From Geodermatophilus obscurus (GTDB lineage Bacteria; Actinomycetota; Actinomycetes; Mycobacteriales; Geodermatophilaceae), in contig NZ_FOWE01000007.1 in NCBI RefSeq assembly GCF_900115395.1, forward strand, positions 124,001 to 188,000: a stretch of DNA of 64,000 nucleotides, written 5' to 3'. The notes beneath the pieces were generated by a model. It was not told the DNA's origin, made no database searches, and saw only the letters and a list, made by a program, of their open reading frames with translations. The position numbers and the translations under genes are program-made. This document shows, in pieces, positions 20,461 to 28,537 of this stretch. How positions within the stretch are numbered: the first letter of the stretch is position 1; each line of letters opens with the position of its first letter.

Positions 20461-20478
20461 GGTTACCGACCGGTAACC
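20461..20478. promoter_or_regulatory. Inverted repeat upstream of ccr, candidate operator
   Basis: GGTTACCGACCGGTAACC is a near-perfect 18-bp inverted repeat (7-bp arms, 4-nt centre) 54 nt before the ccr start. Size and symmetry resemble TetR-family operators. Its TAACCT could also be a -10 hexamer, which would put the site on the promoter. A related repeat occurs upstream of the ethylmalonyl-CoA mutase gene at 34788-34803. Confidence 0.55.
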
Positions 20479-20532
20479 TGCCGCCCGCACCACCCTCCGC
20501 CCTCCGAGCCGACGAAGACCCGGGAGTGACAC

Positions 20533-21864
20533 GTGGACGCCATCAGGGACGCCATCCTCGCCGACCAGCTCAGCGACATCGGCGGGCTGCCGGTGCCGGA
20601 GTCCTACCGGGCGGTCCTCGTCCGCAAGGACGAGCAGGACATGTTCGCCGGGATGCCCACCCGCGAGAAGGACCCGCGCAAGTCCCTCCACGTGGAGGAG
20701 GTGCCCACCCCGGAGCTCGGCCCGGGTGAGGCGATCGTGGCCGTGATGGCCTCCTCGGTGAACTACAACACCGTCTGGACGTCGATCTTCGAGCCGGTGT
20801 CCACCTTCGGGTTCCTGGAGCGCTACGGCCGGCAGAACGACCTGACCAGGCGGCACGACCTGCCCTACCACGTGGTCGGCTCCGACCTCGCCGGCGTCGT
20901 GCTGCGGGTGGGCCCGGGCGTGAACAGGTGGAAGCCCGGCGACGAGGTCGTGGCCCACTGCCTGTCGGTGGAGCTGGAGGACCCGGCCGGCCACGACGAC
21001 ACGATGATGGACCCGCAGCAGCGGATCTGGGGCTTCGAGACCAACTTCGGCGGCCTGGCCGAACTCGCGCTGGTCAAGAGCAACCAGCTCATGCCCAAGC
21101 CCGCGCACCTGTCCTGGGAGGAGGCGGCGGCCCCCGGGCTGGTCAACTCCACCGCGTACCGGCAGCTGGTGTCCCGCAACGGCGCGGGTATGAAGCAGGG
21201 CGACGTCGTGCTGATCTGGGGCGCCTCCGGCGGGCTGGGCTCCTACGCCACCCAGATGGCCCTCAACGGCGGCGCCATCCCCGTCTGCGTGGTCTCCAGC
21301 CCCGAGAAGGCCGCGATCGTGCGCTCGCTGGGCGCCGAGCTGGTCATCGACCGCTCTGCGGAGGGCTACCGGTTCTGGAAGGACGAGGACACCCAGGACC
21401 CGAAGGAGTGGCAGCGGTTCGGCAAGCGGATCCGCGAGCTCACCGGCGGCGACGACGTCGACATCGTCTTCGAGCACCCCGGCCGGGAGACCTTCGGGGC
21501 GAGCGTCTACGTCGCCAAGAAGGGCGGCACGATCGTCACCTGCGCCTCCACCAGCGGGTACATGCACTCCTACGACAACCGCTACCTGTGGATGAACCTC
21601 AAGCGGATCGTCGGCTCGCACTTCGCCAACTACAAGGAGGCGTGGGAGGCCAACCGGCTCATCGACAAGGGCCTGATCCACCCGACCCTGTCGAGGACCT
21701 ACGCGATGGACGAGGTCGGCCAGGCCGCCTACGACGTCCACCACAACCTGCACCAGGGCAAGGTCGGCGTGCTGACCCTCGCCCCCGAGGAGGGGCTCGG
21801 CGTCAAGGACGCCGCCAAGCGCGAGCAGCACCTCTCCGCGATCAACCGCTTCCGCGGCGTCTAG
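20533..21864 (+). CDS. ccr: Crotonyl-CoA carboxylase/reductase
   Basis: NADPH-dependent reductive carboxylation of crotonyl-CoA to (2S)-ethylmalonyl-CoA, the signature reaction of the ethylmalonyl-CoA pathway. The 443-residue MDR-fold protein has the Rossmann motif IWGASGGLGSYATQMAL. The four residues known to position CO2 in Kitasatospora setae Ccr (Asn81, Phe170, Glu171, His365) correspond at a constant offset of -2 to Asn79 (NYNTVWTS), Phe168-Glu169 (WGFETNFGG) and His363 (VGSHFANYKEA). It is therefore a carboxylating enzyme, not a plain enoyl reductase. GTG start at 20533, preceded by GGGAG. Candidate operator upstream, hairpin terminator downstream. Confidence 0.96.
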   Translation: MDAIRDAILADQLSDIGGLPVPESYRAVLVRKDEQDMFAGMPTREKDPRKSLHVEEVPTPELGPGEAIVAVMASSVNYNTVWTSIFEPVSTFGFLERYGRQNDLTRRHDLPYHVVGSDLAGVVLRVGPGVNRWKPGDEVVAHCLSVELEDPAGHDDTMMDPQQRIWGFETNFGGLAELALVKSNQLMPKPAHLSWEEAAAPGLVNSTAYRQLVSRNGAGMKQGDVVLIWGASGGLGSYATQMALNGGAIPVCVVSSPEKAAIVRSLGAELVIDRSAEGYRFWKDEDTQDPKEWQRFGKRIRELTGGDDVDIVFEHPGRETFGASVYVAKKGGTIVTCASTSGYMHSYDNRYLWMNLKRIVGSHFANYKEAWEANRLIDKGLIHPTLSRTYAMDEVGQAAYDVHHNLHQGKVGVLTLAPEEGLGVKDAAKREQHLSAINRFRGV

Positions 21865-21872
21865 CACCCACC

Positions 21873-21901
21873 GCCCGGGCGCCGTTCCGCGGCGCCCGGG
21901 C
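21873..21901 (+). terminator. Hairpin terminator after ccr
   Basis: Perfect 12-bp stem GCCCGGGCGCCG / CGGCGCCCGGGC with a 5-nt loop, 8 nt after the ccr stop. Confidence 0.7.
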
Positions 21902-22017
21902 ACCCCGGGGGGGACCGCTCCGTTGGACCACGGGGCGCGGTCCGGGGACACTTCCGGCCCGGTGCCGGGCCCGAACGACAGGCTGACGACCTCCCCCGAC
22001 TCTGCGAGGATGACCGC

Positions 22018-23451
22018 ATGACCGATCCCCGCCGCGACCTGCTGCCCATGCGCGAGGCGCAGCACTCGTTCGACGTGGTGCTGCGGGGTTACGACCGCCA
22101 CCAGGTGGCCGAGACCATCGAGCGGCTCGAGGCCGACATCCGGGTGGCGCTCGCCGACCGGGACGCCGCGGCCGCCCGCGTGAGCGACCTCGCCGGCCAG
22201 CTGTCGGCCATGCACGCGGAGATCGACGAGCTGCGCCGCAAGGCCGCCAACCAGGGCCCGGCGACGTTCGAGAACATGAGCGGGCGCATCTCGCACATGC
22301 TGCGGCTGGCCGAGGAGGAGGCCGCGGAGATCCGGTCCACCGCCGAGCAGGAGGCCCGCGCGCTGCGCGAGCAGACCGCCGCCGAGGAGCGGGCGATGCT
22401 CGAGCGGCACGCCGCCGGGCAGGCCGAGGTGGAGCGGATGCTCGCCGAGGCCCGGCAGAACGCCGAGCAGATCGCCAGCAAGGCACAGATCCGCGCCGAC
22501 GAGCTGGTCACCAAGGCGCAGGAGAAGGTCGCCCGTCTCGAGGCGGAGTCCCACGCCCGCCGTACCAAGGTGGAGGAGGACTTCGAGATCGCCCAGCGGG
22601 CGCGCCGGATGGACGCCGCCCGCCTGGAGGAGGAGCGCGAGCGGGCCTCGATCCAGGCCGCCCAGGAGCGGGTCGCGGCGGCCGAGGCACACGCCGCACG
22701 CGTCGTCGGCGAGGCCGAGGCCTCCGCCGCCGCCATCCGCCGGGTCCGCGACGAGCTCACCGCCCGGCTGACCGAGGCTCGGCGGGTGCTCACCGCGCTG
22801 CCCGACCTCGCCGACCGCCCGCAGCAGCGGCCGGGCGTGCCGCAGCAGGTGCAGCAGCAGGGCCAGCACCCGCAGGCGCCGTCGCAGCCGGGTCAGCAGC
22901 AGCGCCCGGGGGCGACCGAGGAGGTCCGCGTGCAGCGGCGCGAGCCGGAGGGCCCGCAGACCGCGGTCCAGCCGGTCGCCGGGCCGCCCACCGCCGTGCA
23001 GCCGGCCGTCGGGCCGCAGACCGCCGTCCAGCGTGCGGTCGGGCCCCAGACCGGGGGGCAGCCGGCCGGTACGCGCCCGTCGCCGCACCCCCGCGGTCCC
23101 GAGACCCCGGCCCGCGGGGCCGGGGAGGCCGCGGCCGCCCAGCAGCCCACGCGCTCGCCCGCGTCCTCTCCCCAGCCGCCCGCTCCCCAGTCCCCGTCGG
23201 CCCAGGCGCCGTCGACCCAGCCGGCCGCCCCGCAGCCGGAGACGCCGTCGTCCGAGCAGACCCAGCAGATCCGCCCGGTGCACACCAGCGGCCAGGACGA
23301 GGGCCGGCACTCCGGCGGGTCGACGCGGGTGACCGAGCAGGCCCGCCCGGCCGAGGACGCGCCCGCCCCGGAGGGTCCGCCGACGCTGGTGCAGCCGGCC
23401 GCCTCCCCGCGGGACACCGGCAGCCAGCCCGCGGTCCCCGGGCGCCGCTGA
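22018..23451 (+). CDS. DivIVA-like coiled-coil protein (FilP/Scy-like), possible polarity factor
   Basis: A 477-residue protein with a DivIVA-type N-terminus (SFDVVLRGYDRHQVAETI), then an almost continuous Ala/Glu/Arg coiled coil from about residue 30 to 255 containing FENMSGRISHMLRLAEEEAA. That segment is typical of the Streptomyces Scy/FilP group, which organises polar growth. A Pro/Gln-rich disordered tail (about 265-477) follows and includes four decapeptide repeats. From memory, the Streptomyces filP/scy genes lie beside a methylmalonyl-CoA epimerase gene, so the location next to mce/ccr supports the call. Exact role in this organism is inferred. Confidence 0.75.
   Translation: MTDPRRDLLPMREAQHSFDVVLRGYDRHQVAETIERLEADIRVALADRDAAAARVSDLAGQLSAMHAEIDELRRKAANQGPATFENMSGRISHMLRLAEEEAAEIRSTAEQEARALREQTAAEERAMLERHAAGQAEVERMLAEARQNAEQIASKAQIRADELVTKAQEKVARLEAESHARRTKVEEDFEIAQRARRMDAARLEEERERASIQAAQERVAAAEAHAARVVGEAEASAAAIRRVRDELTARLTEARRVLTALPDLADRPQQRPGVPQQVQQQGQHPQAPSQPGQQQRPGATEEVRVQRREPEGPQTAVQPVAGPPTAVQPAVGPQTAVQRAVGPQTGGQPAGTRPSPHPRGPETPARGAGEAAAAQQPTRSPASSPQPPAPQSPSAQAPSTQPAAPQPETPSSEQTQQIRPVHTSGQDEGRHSGGSTRVTEQARPAEDAPAPEGPPTLVQPAASPRDTGSQPAVPGRR
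22951..23070 (+). repeat. Four tandem 30-bp coding repeats
   Basis: Four consecutive 30-bp units encode decapeptides of the type GPQTAVQPAV (residues about 312-351 of the coiled-coil protein). The first three units are nearly identical in protein; the last is diverged (GPQTGGQPAG). Confidence 0.8.
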
Positions 23452-23458
23452 TCCACCG

Positions 23459-23480
23459 GCCGTCCGCCCGCGCGGACGGC
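23459..23480 (+). terminator. Hairpin terminator after the coiled-coil gene
   Basis: Perfect 9-bp stem GCCGTCCGC / GCGGACGGC with a 4-nt loop, 7 nt past the stop codon. Confidence 0.6.
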
Positions 23481-23504
23481 GCCGCGGCAGGGTAGGCAGG
23501 ACAG

Positions 23505-24455
23505 GTGCCTGACACCGCCGGACCGGGGAGACCCGGTCCGGCGTGCGGACCCCGCCACGCCGCCCCCGACGACGCCCCGCACTCGGCCCGGTCGGCGGCG
23601 CTCCCCCGCGTCCCCCGCCGGGCGCGGCACCGGCAGCGCCCGTGGTGGTCCGGCCTGCTCGCCCGCGGCAGCCTCCTCGCCCTCGTCCTGACGGCGTCCG
23701 TCGTCGTGGCCGCCCTGGTGACGCGGCCGGCCGGCGACGGCGGCACCCCCGCGGCGACACCGTCGTCCGCCGCACCGGCACCGGGTGGGCCGGGGCCGGC
23801 GGAGTGGCTGGCCGCCGCGCTGCCGCGGTCGACCGCCCTGGCCGCGTCCGCCGACGTCCGCGAGGACCTGACCGGCCAGGGTGTCCCCGCCGACCGGCTG
23901 CGCCCGGCCGAGGACGCCGACGCGTCCGGCAGCCTGCTCGCCGTCGCCGGCCCGGCGCCGCCCGGCTCGCGGGTGGTCGCCCGGTTCGACCGGCCCGGGG
24001 AGGGCAGCGAGCTCCTGGTGGTCGATCCACGGCCCGGCGAGCCGACCGCCGAGCAGCGCGAGCGGCGGCGGTCGCTGGCAGCGGCGCTGCTGGCCAACCC
24101 GACCACCGGCGCCGACCCCGCCGTGGCGGCGGTCCTGCAGTCCGGGGAGGTCGACCTGCGGCTGCTCAGCCTGCTGGCCGCGCTCGCCGCGGGTGAGGGA
24201 GTCGGGATCGCGGCCCTGCCCCCGCTGCCCGGCGAGGAGGGCACCGCGACGCCGGCGCGGCGGGCGCTGCTCGACACCCTCGGCGGCGCACCCGTGCCCG
24301 CCGACCCGGCGGCCACCGAGCGGCTGCGCGGGTGGCTGGCCGCCCAGCTGCCCCCGTTCACGCCCGACGACGTGCAGGTCGGCGACGACGGGGTGCTGGT
24401 GTCCTTCCACTACGTCCCGGCGCCCGACTCCCTCGTCGCCGACGCCACCCGGTGA
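23505..24455 (+). CDS. Single-pass membrane protein of unknown function
   Basis: A 316-residue product. Residues 1-48 are basic and Pro-rich, one membrane segment lies at about 49-71 (GLLARGSLLALVLTASVVVA), and the rest is Ala/Pro-rich and probably outside. The C-terminal half has regular helices (AEQRERRRSLAAALLANP, VAAVLQSGEVDLRLLSLLAA) ending in VLVSFHYVPAP. This resembles the external substrate-handling part of uncharacterised actinobacterial membrane proteins. I do not recognise a named family. It precedes the DUF4397 and sortase genes and may belong to the same surface-protein group. GTG start at 23505 is tentative. Confidence 0.65.
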   Translation: MPDTAGPGRPGPACGPRHAAPDDAPHSARSAALPRVPRRARHRQRPWWSGLLARGSLLALVLTASVVVAALVTRPAGDGGTPAATPSSAAPAPGGPGPAEWLAAALPRSTALAASADVREDLTGQGVPADRLRPAEDADASGSLLAVAGPAPPGSRVVARFDRPGEGSELLVVDPRPGEPTAEQRERRRSLAAALLANPTTGADPAVAAVLQSGEVDLRLLSLLAALAAGEGVGIAALPPLPGEEGTATPARRALLDTLGGAPVPADPAATERLRGWLAAQLPPFTPDDVQVGDDGVLVSFHYVPAPDSLVADATR

Positions 24456-24554
24456 CCGGCCCGGGGTGCGCGCCCCGGAGCGAGCGGGTAGACGTGGTGT
24501 CGCCCCCGGTCGCACGGCGCTGCCGACGTCCGGGGACGGACACGGGGAGGCACG

Positions 24555-25448
24555 GTGGCGGTGGCGAGGACGAGGGCGATCACGAGGACGAGCCGGATCC
24601 TGACGGTGGTGGCCGTGGCGGCCGCCGTCGCCGGGCTGCCGCTACCGGCCGCGACGGCGGCGGAGGGCGGGCTGCTGAGGCTGGCGCACCTGTCCCCCGA
24701 CACCCCCGCGGTCGACGTGTACGTCGAGTCGGTCGCCGACCCGGCGGCCGAGCAGGTCTTCCCGGGGGTCGGCTACGGCACCGTGTCGGACTACCAGAGC
24801 GTCCCGGCCGGCACCTACGCGATCAGCATGCGGGCCGCGGGCGCCGACGCGGCCGGCCCACCGGTGCTCTCCACGACGGTGGAGGTGGGCCCGGGCACGG
24901 CCCACACCGTGGCCGGGGTCGGCCCCTTCGCCGACCTCGGACTGGAGGTGCTCGAGGACGACCTCACGCGGCCGGCGCCCGGCTCCTCCCGGCTGCGGGT
25001 CATCGCGGCGGCCTCCACCGCACCCCCGCTCGACGTCGCCGTGCCCGGTGGCGGGGCGGTGGCCACCGACGTCGCCTTCGCCGACACGACCGGGTACGTC
25101 GACGTCCCCGCCGGCGCCACCTCGATCACGGTGACCCCGGAGGGCGGGCAGCCCACCGAGCTGCCCGTCGAGGTGCGGGCCGGCTCGGTCTACAGCGTGC
25201 TGGTGCTCGACCGTCCCGGAGGCGGGCTCACCGTGCATGCGGTGCTGGACGCCGCCGGCCCCGGCGTCGTCCCCTCCGGCGGCGTGGAGGCCGGTGCGGG
25301 CGGTACGGCCGGGGCCGGGAGCCCGTCGCTGCTGTCCGTCGTCCTCACCGCCGGGGGCGGGTCGCTGGTGGCCGGGGCGGGGCTCGTGGCGGCCACGCGG
25401 CGCACGGCGGCCCGGTCGCGGCACGCCGCTCCTACCGGGACCCGGTGA
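24555..25448 (+). CDS. DUF4397 secreted protein with C-terminal membrane anchor
   Basis: A 297-residue exported protein. A signal peptide (about 1-36, ending PAATAAEGG) precedes two beta-rich halves of the DUF4397 type: LLRLAHLSPDTPAVDVYVES then LRVIAAASTAPPLDVAVPGG. A Gly-rich linker leads to a C-terminal hydrophobic segment (about 260-282) and a basic tail (TRRTAARSRHAA), the layout of a sortase-processed or membrane-anchored surface protein, though no LPXTG-like motif is evident. Its stop overlaps the sortase start (GTGA). GTG 24555 is chosen; GTG 24561 is equally possible given GGGGAGG just upstream. Confidence 0.82.
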   Translation: MAVARTRAITRTSRILTVVAVAAAVAGLPLPAATAAEGGLLRLAHLSPDTPAVDVYVESVADPAAEQVFPGVGYGTVSDYQSVPAGTYAISMRAAGADAAGPPVLSTTVEVGPGTAHTVAGVGPFADLGLEVLEDDLTRPAPGSSRLRVIAAASTAPPLDVAVPGGGAVATDVAFADTTGYVDVPAGATSITVTPEGGQPTELPVEVRAGSVYSVLVLDRPGGGLTVHAVLDAAGPGVVPSGGVEAGAGGTAGAGSPSLLSVVLTAGGGSLVAGAGLVAATRRTAARSRHAAPTGTR

Positions 25449-26095
25449 CCGTCCCGGCCCGGCGCCGCGCCGGGGCGCCCCGGCCGCGGCACCGCGCGCC
25501 GCGCCGGCAGGGAGCGGTCCTGCTGCGGCTGGTCCTCGCCCTGCTCGCGGCCGGCACCGGCACCGTGGTCCTGCTCGTACCCGGGTCGGCTCCCCCGGCG
25601 GACGCCGCACCGGCGTCGGGCCCGGTCGTCCTGGCCGCGCGGCCACCGGCGGCCGGGGTGGTGCCGCTGCGGGTGCGGGTGCCGGCCATCGGCGTGGACA
25701 GCGGGCTGGTCGACCTGGGCCTCGACGCCGCCGGCGCGCTCGAGGCGCCGGCCGGCCCCGCGCTGGCCGGCTGGTACGCGCAGGGACCCGCGCCGGGCGA
25801 CGTCGGTCCCGCGGTCCTCGCCGGGCACGTCGACTCCCGCGTCGGGCCGGCGGTGTTCTTCCGCCTGCAGGAGCTCTCCGCCGGCGACGAGGTCCTCGTG
25901 GACCGGTCCGACGGCACGACGGCCCGCTTCACGGTGGACCGGGTGGAACGGCACCCCAAGGACGCGTTCCCGACCGACGCCGTCTACGGGCCGACGGCGG
26001 ACGCGCAGCTGCGGCTGGTCACCTGCGGCGGCGACTTCGACCGCGCGGCGCGCAGCTACGCGGACAACGTGGTGGTCTTCGCGCGCGCCGCTTAG
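25445..26095 (+). CDS. Class F sortase
   Basis: Membrane-associated transpeptidase of 216 residues. A basic leader and one membrane segment (about 20-42) precede the sortase barrel beginning RVPAIGVDSGLVDLGL. The catalytic residues are visible as His in LAGHVDS, Cys in LRLVTCGGDFD and a downstream Arg in RAARSYADNVVVFA, matching the class F pattern with YADNVVV. GTG start overlaps the DUF4397 stop by 4 nt, so co-translation with its likely partner or substrate is expected. Its 3' end overlaps the convergent zinc-ribbon gene by 4 nt. Confidence 0.88.
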   Translation: MTVPARRRAGAPRPRHRAPRRQGAVLLRLVLALLAAGTGTVVLLVPGSAPPADAAPASGPVVLAARPPAAGVVPLRVRVPAIGVDSGLVDLGLDAAGALEAPAGPALAGWYAQGPAPGDVGPAVLAGHVDSRVGPAVFFRLQELSAGDEVLVDRSDGTTARFTVDRVERHPKDAFPTDAVYGPTADAQLRLVTCGGDFDRAARSYADNVVVFARAA

Positions 26096-26400
26096 CGCCG
26101 GCGGTCGCGGGCCCGCCAGCAGGCGGTGTGCCAGTGCCGGCGCAGGTCGGCGGCGGAGTCGGTGTCCCAGGGGTCGAGGTCGGAGCCGCTGGGATAGGCC
26201 GGCCAGGTCACCAGGTGCGGCGTGCCGGGCCGGACCTCCTGGTCGCAGCCCGGGCAGCGGTAGGACTTGGTGCTCGCCGCACCGCTCAGCGACCGGACCA
26301 CCCAGTCGCCGTCGCCGGCCTCCTCGACCGGGTCGGGACGGGCGAGCGGGGGGCGGCCGCCGGGCCGTCCCCCGCCGGCGCGACGTCCCCTGCGGGGCAC
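26092..26400 (-). CDS. Small conserved zinc-ribbon-like protein
   Basis: A 102-residue protein of a conserved but uncharacterised actinobacterial family. The N-terminal 28 residues are basic and low complexity. The core has VRSLSGAASTKSYRCPGCDQ, with CPGC, followed by RRHWHTACWRARDRR, giving Cys-x2-Cys plus His-x3-Cys-type potential zinc ligands. Homologues are sometimes annotated as ATP/GTP-binding, without visible P-loop support here. It lies upstream of the 3-hydroxybutyryl-CoA dehydrogenase on the other side of its stop, and its last codon overlaps the sortase gene tail to tail. Confidence 0.75.
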   Translation of the reverse strand: MPRRGRRAGGGRPGGRPPLARPDPVEEAGDGDWVVRSLSGAASTKSYRCPGCDQEVRPGTPHLVTWPAYPSGSDLDPWDTDSAADLRRHWHTACWRARDRRR

Positions 26401-26417
26401 CTCAGCGCCGGAGGTGG

Positions 26418-28199
26418 TCAGCGCGAGGAGTGGTCACGGAACCCGCGCCCGGTCTTGCGGCCGAGGTACCCGGCGGTCACCAGGTGCTCGAGCAGCGGCG
26501 CCGGGGCGAAGCCGGGCTCGCGGAACTCGGTGTAGAGCTCCCGCTCGATGGCCAGCGACACGTCGAGGCCCACGACGTCGAGCAGCTCGAAGGGGCCCAT
26601 CGGGTAGCCGCAGCCGACCTTCATCGCGGCGTCGATGTCGTCAGCGGTCGCATAGTGCGCCTCGAGCATCTTCACCGCGTCGTTGAGGTAGGGGAACAGC
26701 AGCGCGTTGACGATGAACCCGGCCCGGTCGGAGCAGGAGACCGCGTGCTTGCCCAGCCGGGCGCAGACCGCGTGGGCGGTGGCCGCGACATCGGGAGCGG
26801 TGGCGATGGTGCTGACCACCTCGACCAGCTTCATCACCGGCGCGGGGTTGAAGAAGTGCAGGCCGACGACGTCGGCGGGCCGCTCGCTGGCCTTGGCGCA
26901 CTCGATGACGGGCAGGCTCGACGTCGTCGTGGCGAGGACGGCGCCGGGCTTGGCGATCTCGCCGAGCGCGGCGAAGAGCGCCTGCTTGACCGGCAGCGAC
27001 TCGACGACGGCCTCGATCACCAGGTCACGGTCGGCGAGGTCGTCCAGCGACGTGGTGCCGCGCACCCGGCCGAGGACCTCGTCGCGGCCGGCCTCGTCGA
27101 GGCGCCCGCGGGCGACCTGCTTGTCCAGCGACCTCTGCAGCGCGGTGCGGACCGCCTCGACCTTCTCCGGCGAGCGGGCCTGGAACAGCACGTCGTAGCC
27201 GCCCTTGGCGACCACCTCGACGATGCCGGTGGCCATCGTCCCGGAGCCGACGACGCCGACCAGCGACACCGAGCGGGCGCCCTGGGCGGCGGTGCCGGGC
27301 GCGGGGGTCGCGTCGTCGGGGACGACCTCGGCGGAGTCGCGGCCGGCGTAGGTGTAGAAGCCGCGGCCGGACTTCCGGCCCAGCAGGCCCGCGGTCATCA
27401 TCTGCTTGATCACCGGGCTCGGCGCGTGCAGCCGGTCGCGCGACTGCTTGTACATCGTGTCGAGGATCTCGTAGGCGGTGTCGATGCCGATGAGGTCCAT
27501 GAGGGCCAGCGGGCCCATCGGCAGGCCGCAGCCCAGCCGCATGGCCGCGTCGAGGTCCTCGCGGCTGGCGTAGCGGTTCTCGTACATCGAGACCGCGTGG
27601 TTGAGGTAGCCGAACAGCAGCGCGTTGGCGATGAACCCGGCCTTGTCGCCGATCGTCACGTCGACCTTGCCCAGCCGCGCGGCCAGGGCCTCGACGTCCT
27701 CGACGACGGAGGGCTCGGTGACCACGGTGCGCACGATCTCGACCAGCTTCATGACCGGCGCCGGGTTGAAGAAGTGCATCCCGATGACCTTGCTCGGCCG
27801 GCCGGTGGCCACCGACAGCTCGGTGACCGACAGGCTCGAGGTGTTGGTCGCCAGGATGGTGTCCGGCGGGCAGATCTTGTCCAGCTCCGCGAAGAGCTCC
27901 GTCTTGAGCTCCATCCGCTCGGGCACCGCCTCGATGACCAGCTCGGCGGCGGACAGGTCCTCCAGCGAGGTGGAGAAGCGGATCCGGCCGAGGATGGCGT
28001 CGCGGTCGGCGGGGTCGAGCTTGCCGCGCGCGACGGCCCTGCCCGTCGACTGCTCGACGTGGCCACGGCCGCGCTCGAGGGCGCCCTCGCTGACCTCCAC
28101 GGCCGTCACCGACAGGCCCGCGCGGGCCAGCACCTCGGCGATCCCGGCACCCATCGTGCCCAGTCCCACCACGCCGACCTCGGTCAGTTCTCTGGCCAC
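26418..28199 (-). CDS. Tandem-fused 3-hydroxybutyryl-CoA dehydrogenase
   Basis: NAD(P)-dependent oxidation of 3-hydroxyacyl-CoA or the reverse reduction of acetoacetyl-CoA. At 593 residues it is twice the usual length and contains two full modules. Module 1 has GVVGLGTMGAGIAEVLARAG, NTSSLSVTEL and GMHFFNPAPVMKLVEIV. Module 2, from about residue 315, has GVVGSGTMATGIVEVVAKGG, TTSSLPVIECA and GLHFFNPAPVMKLVEVV. Both dinucleotide sites and both catalytic His are retained. Streptomyces homologues have the same double length. GTG start at 28199 with GAGGAG upstream. It can supply 3-hydroxybutyryl-CoA for the crotonyl-CoA branch. Confidence 0.93.
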   Translation of the reverse strand: MARELTEVGVVGLGTMGAGIAEVLARAGLSVTAVEVSEGALERGRGHVEQSTGRAVARGKLDPADRDAILGRIRFSTSLEDLSAAELVIEAVPERMELKTELFAELDKICPPDTILATNTSSLSVTELSVATGRPSKVIGMHFFNPAPVMKLVEIVRTVVTEPSVVEDVEALAARLGKVDVTIGDKAGFIANALLFGYLNHAVSMYENRYASREDLDAAMRLGCGLPMGPLALMDLIGIDTAYEILDTMYKQSRDRLHAPSPVIKQMMTAGLLGRKSGRGFYTYAGRDSAEVVPDDATPAPGTAAQGARSVSLVGVVGSGTMATGIVEVVAKGGYDVLFQARSPEKVEAVRTALQRSLDKQVARGRLDEAGRDEVLGRVRGTTSLDDLADRDLVIEAVVESLPVKQALFAALGEIAKPGAVLATTTSSLPVIECAKASERPADVVGLHFFNPAPVMKLVEVVSTIATAPDVAATAHAVCARLGKHAVSCSDRAGFIVNALLFPYLNDAVKMLEAHYATADDIDAAMKVGCGYPMGPFELLDVVGLDVSLAIERELYTEFREPGFAPAPLLEHLVTAGYLGRKTGRGFRDHSSR

Positions 28200-28293
28200 G
28201 CTGCCGTCTCCTCACGCCCGTTGGACCCCCGGAGTCTCCCACCCCGACGGCGGGGCCCCGCTCGTGGGTGGCGGCCCCGCTACCGTCCCCGGG

Positions 28294-28537
28294 GTGGTCG
28301 CGATCCTGGTCACCGGCACGTCCGGCACCGGCACGTCGACGGTCCGGCCGAGCCGGCCCGGCGCGGCCTCCGCGTCGTCGACACCGACCACGGGGGCTAC
28401 GGCGTCGAGGTGCGGTCGGCCGCGGAGGCCCGGCCGGAACAGCTCTGGCGCGAGGACCCTCCGCGCCGCGGCGGACGCCGAGGTCGACACCCGCGCCCCG
28501 GTCGCCGAGGTCGCCGACCGCCTCGTGGCGATCGCTA
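28294..28537 (+). pseudogene. Relic of a P-loop nucleotide kinase gene
   Basis: A GTG at 28294 opens a frame reading VVAILVTGTSGTGTSTV, which is a kinase Walker A with its Lys replaced by Thr. The expected continuation, GLRVVDTDHGGYGVEVRSA and EQLWRED, is found in the +1 frame, and the C-terminal signature [19 protein letters not shown] returns in the first frame. About 75-90 residues of the middle are missing compared with intact actinobacterial AAA/kinase proteins recalled from this family. The relic therefore has two frame changes, an internal deletion and a lost catalytic Lys. Its end overlaps the nucS stop region. Confidence 0.7.

Noticed and set aside
20338-24030. Minus-strand open frame of 1230 codons opposite ccr and the coiled-coil gene
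   Set aside because: Shadow of the GC3-biased codons of genuine plus-strand genes; no domain recognised.
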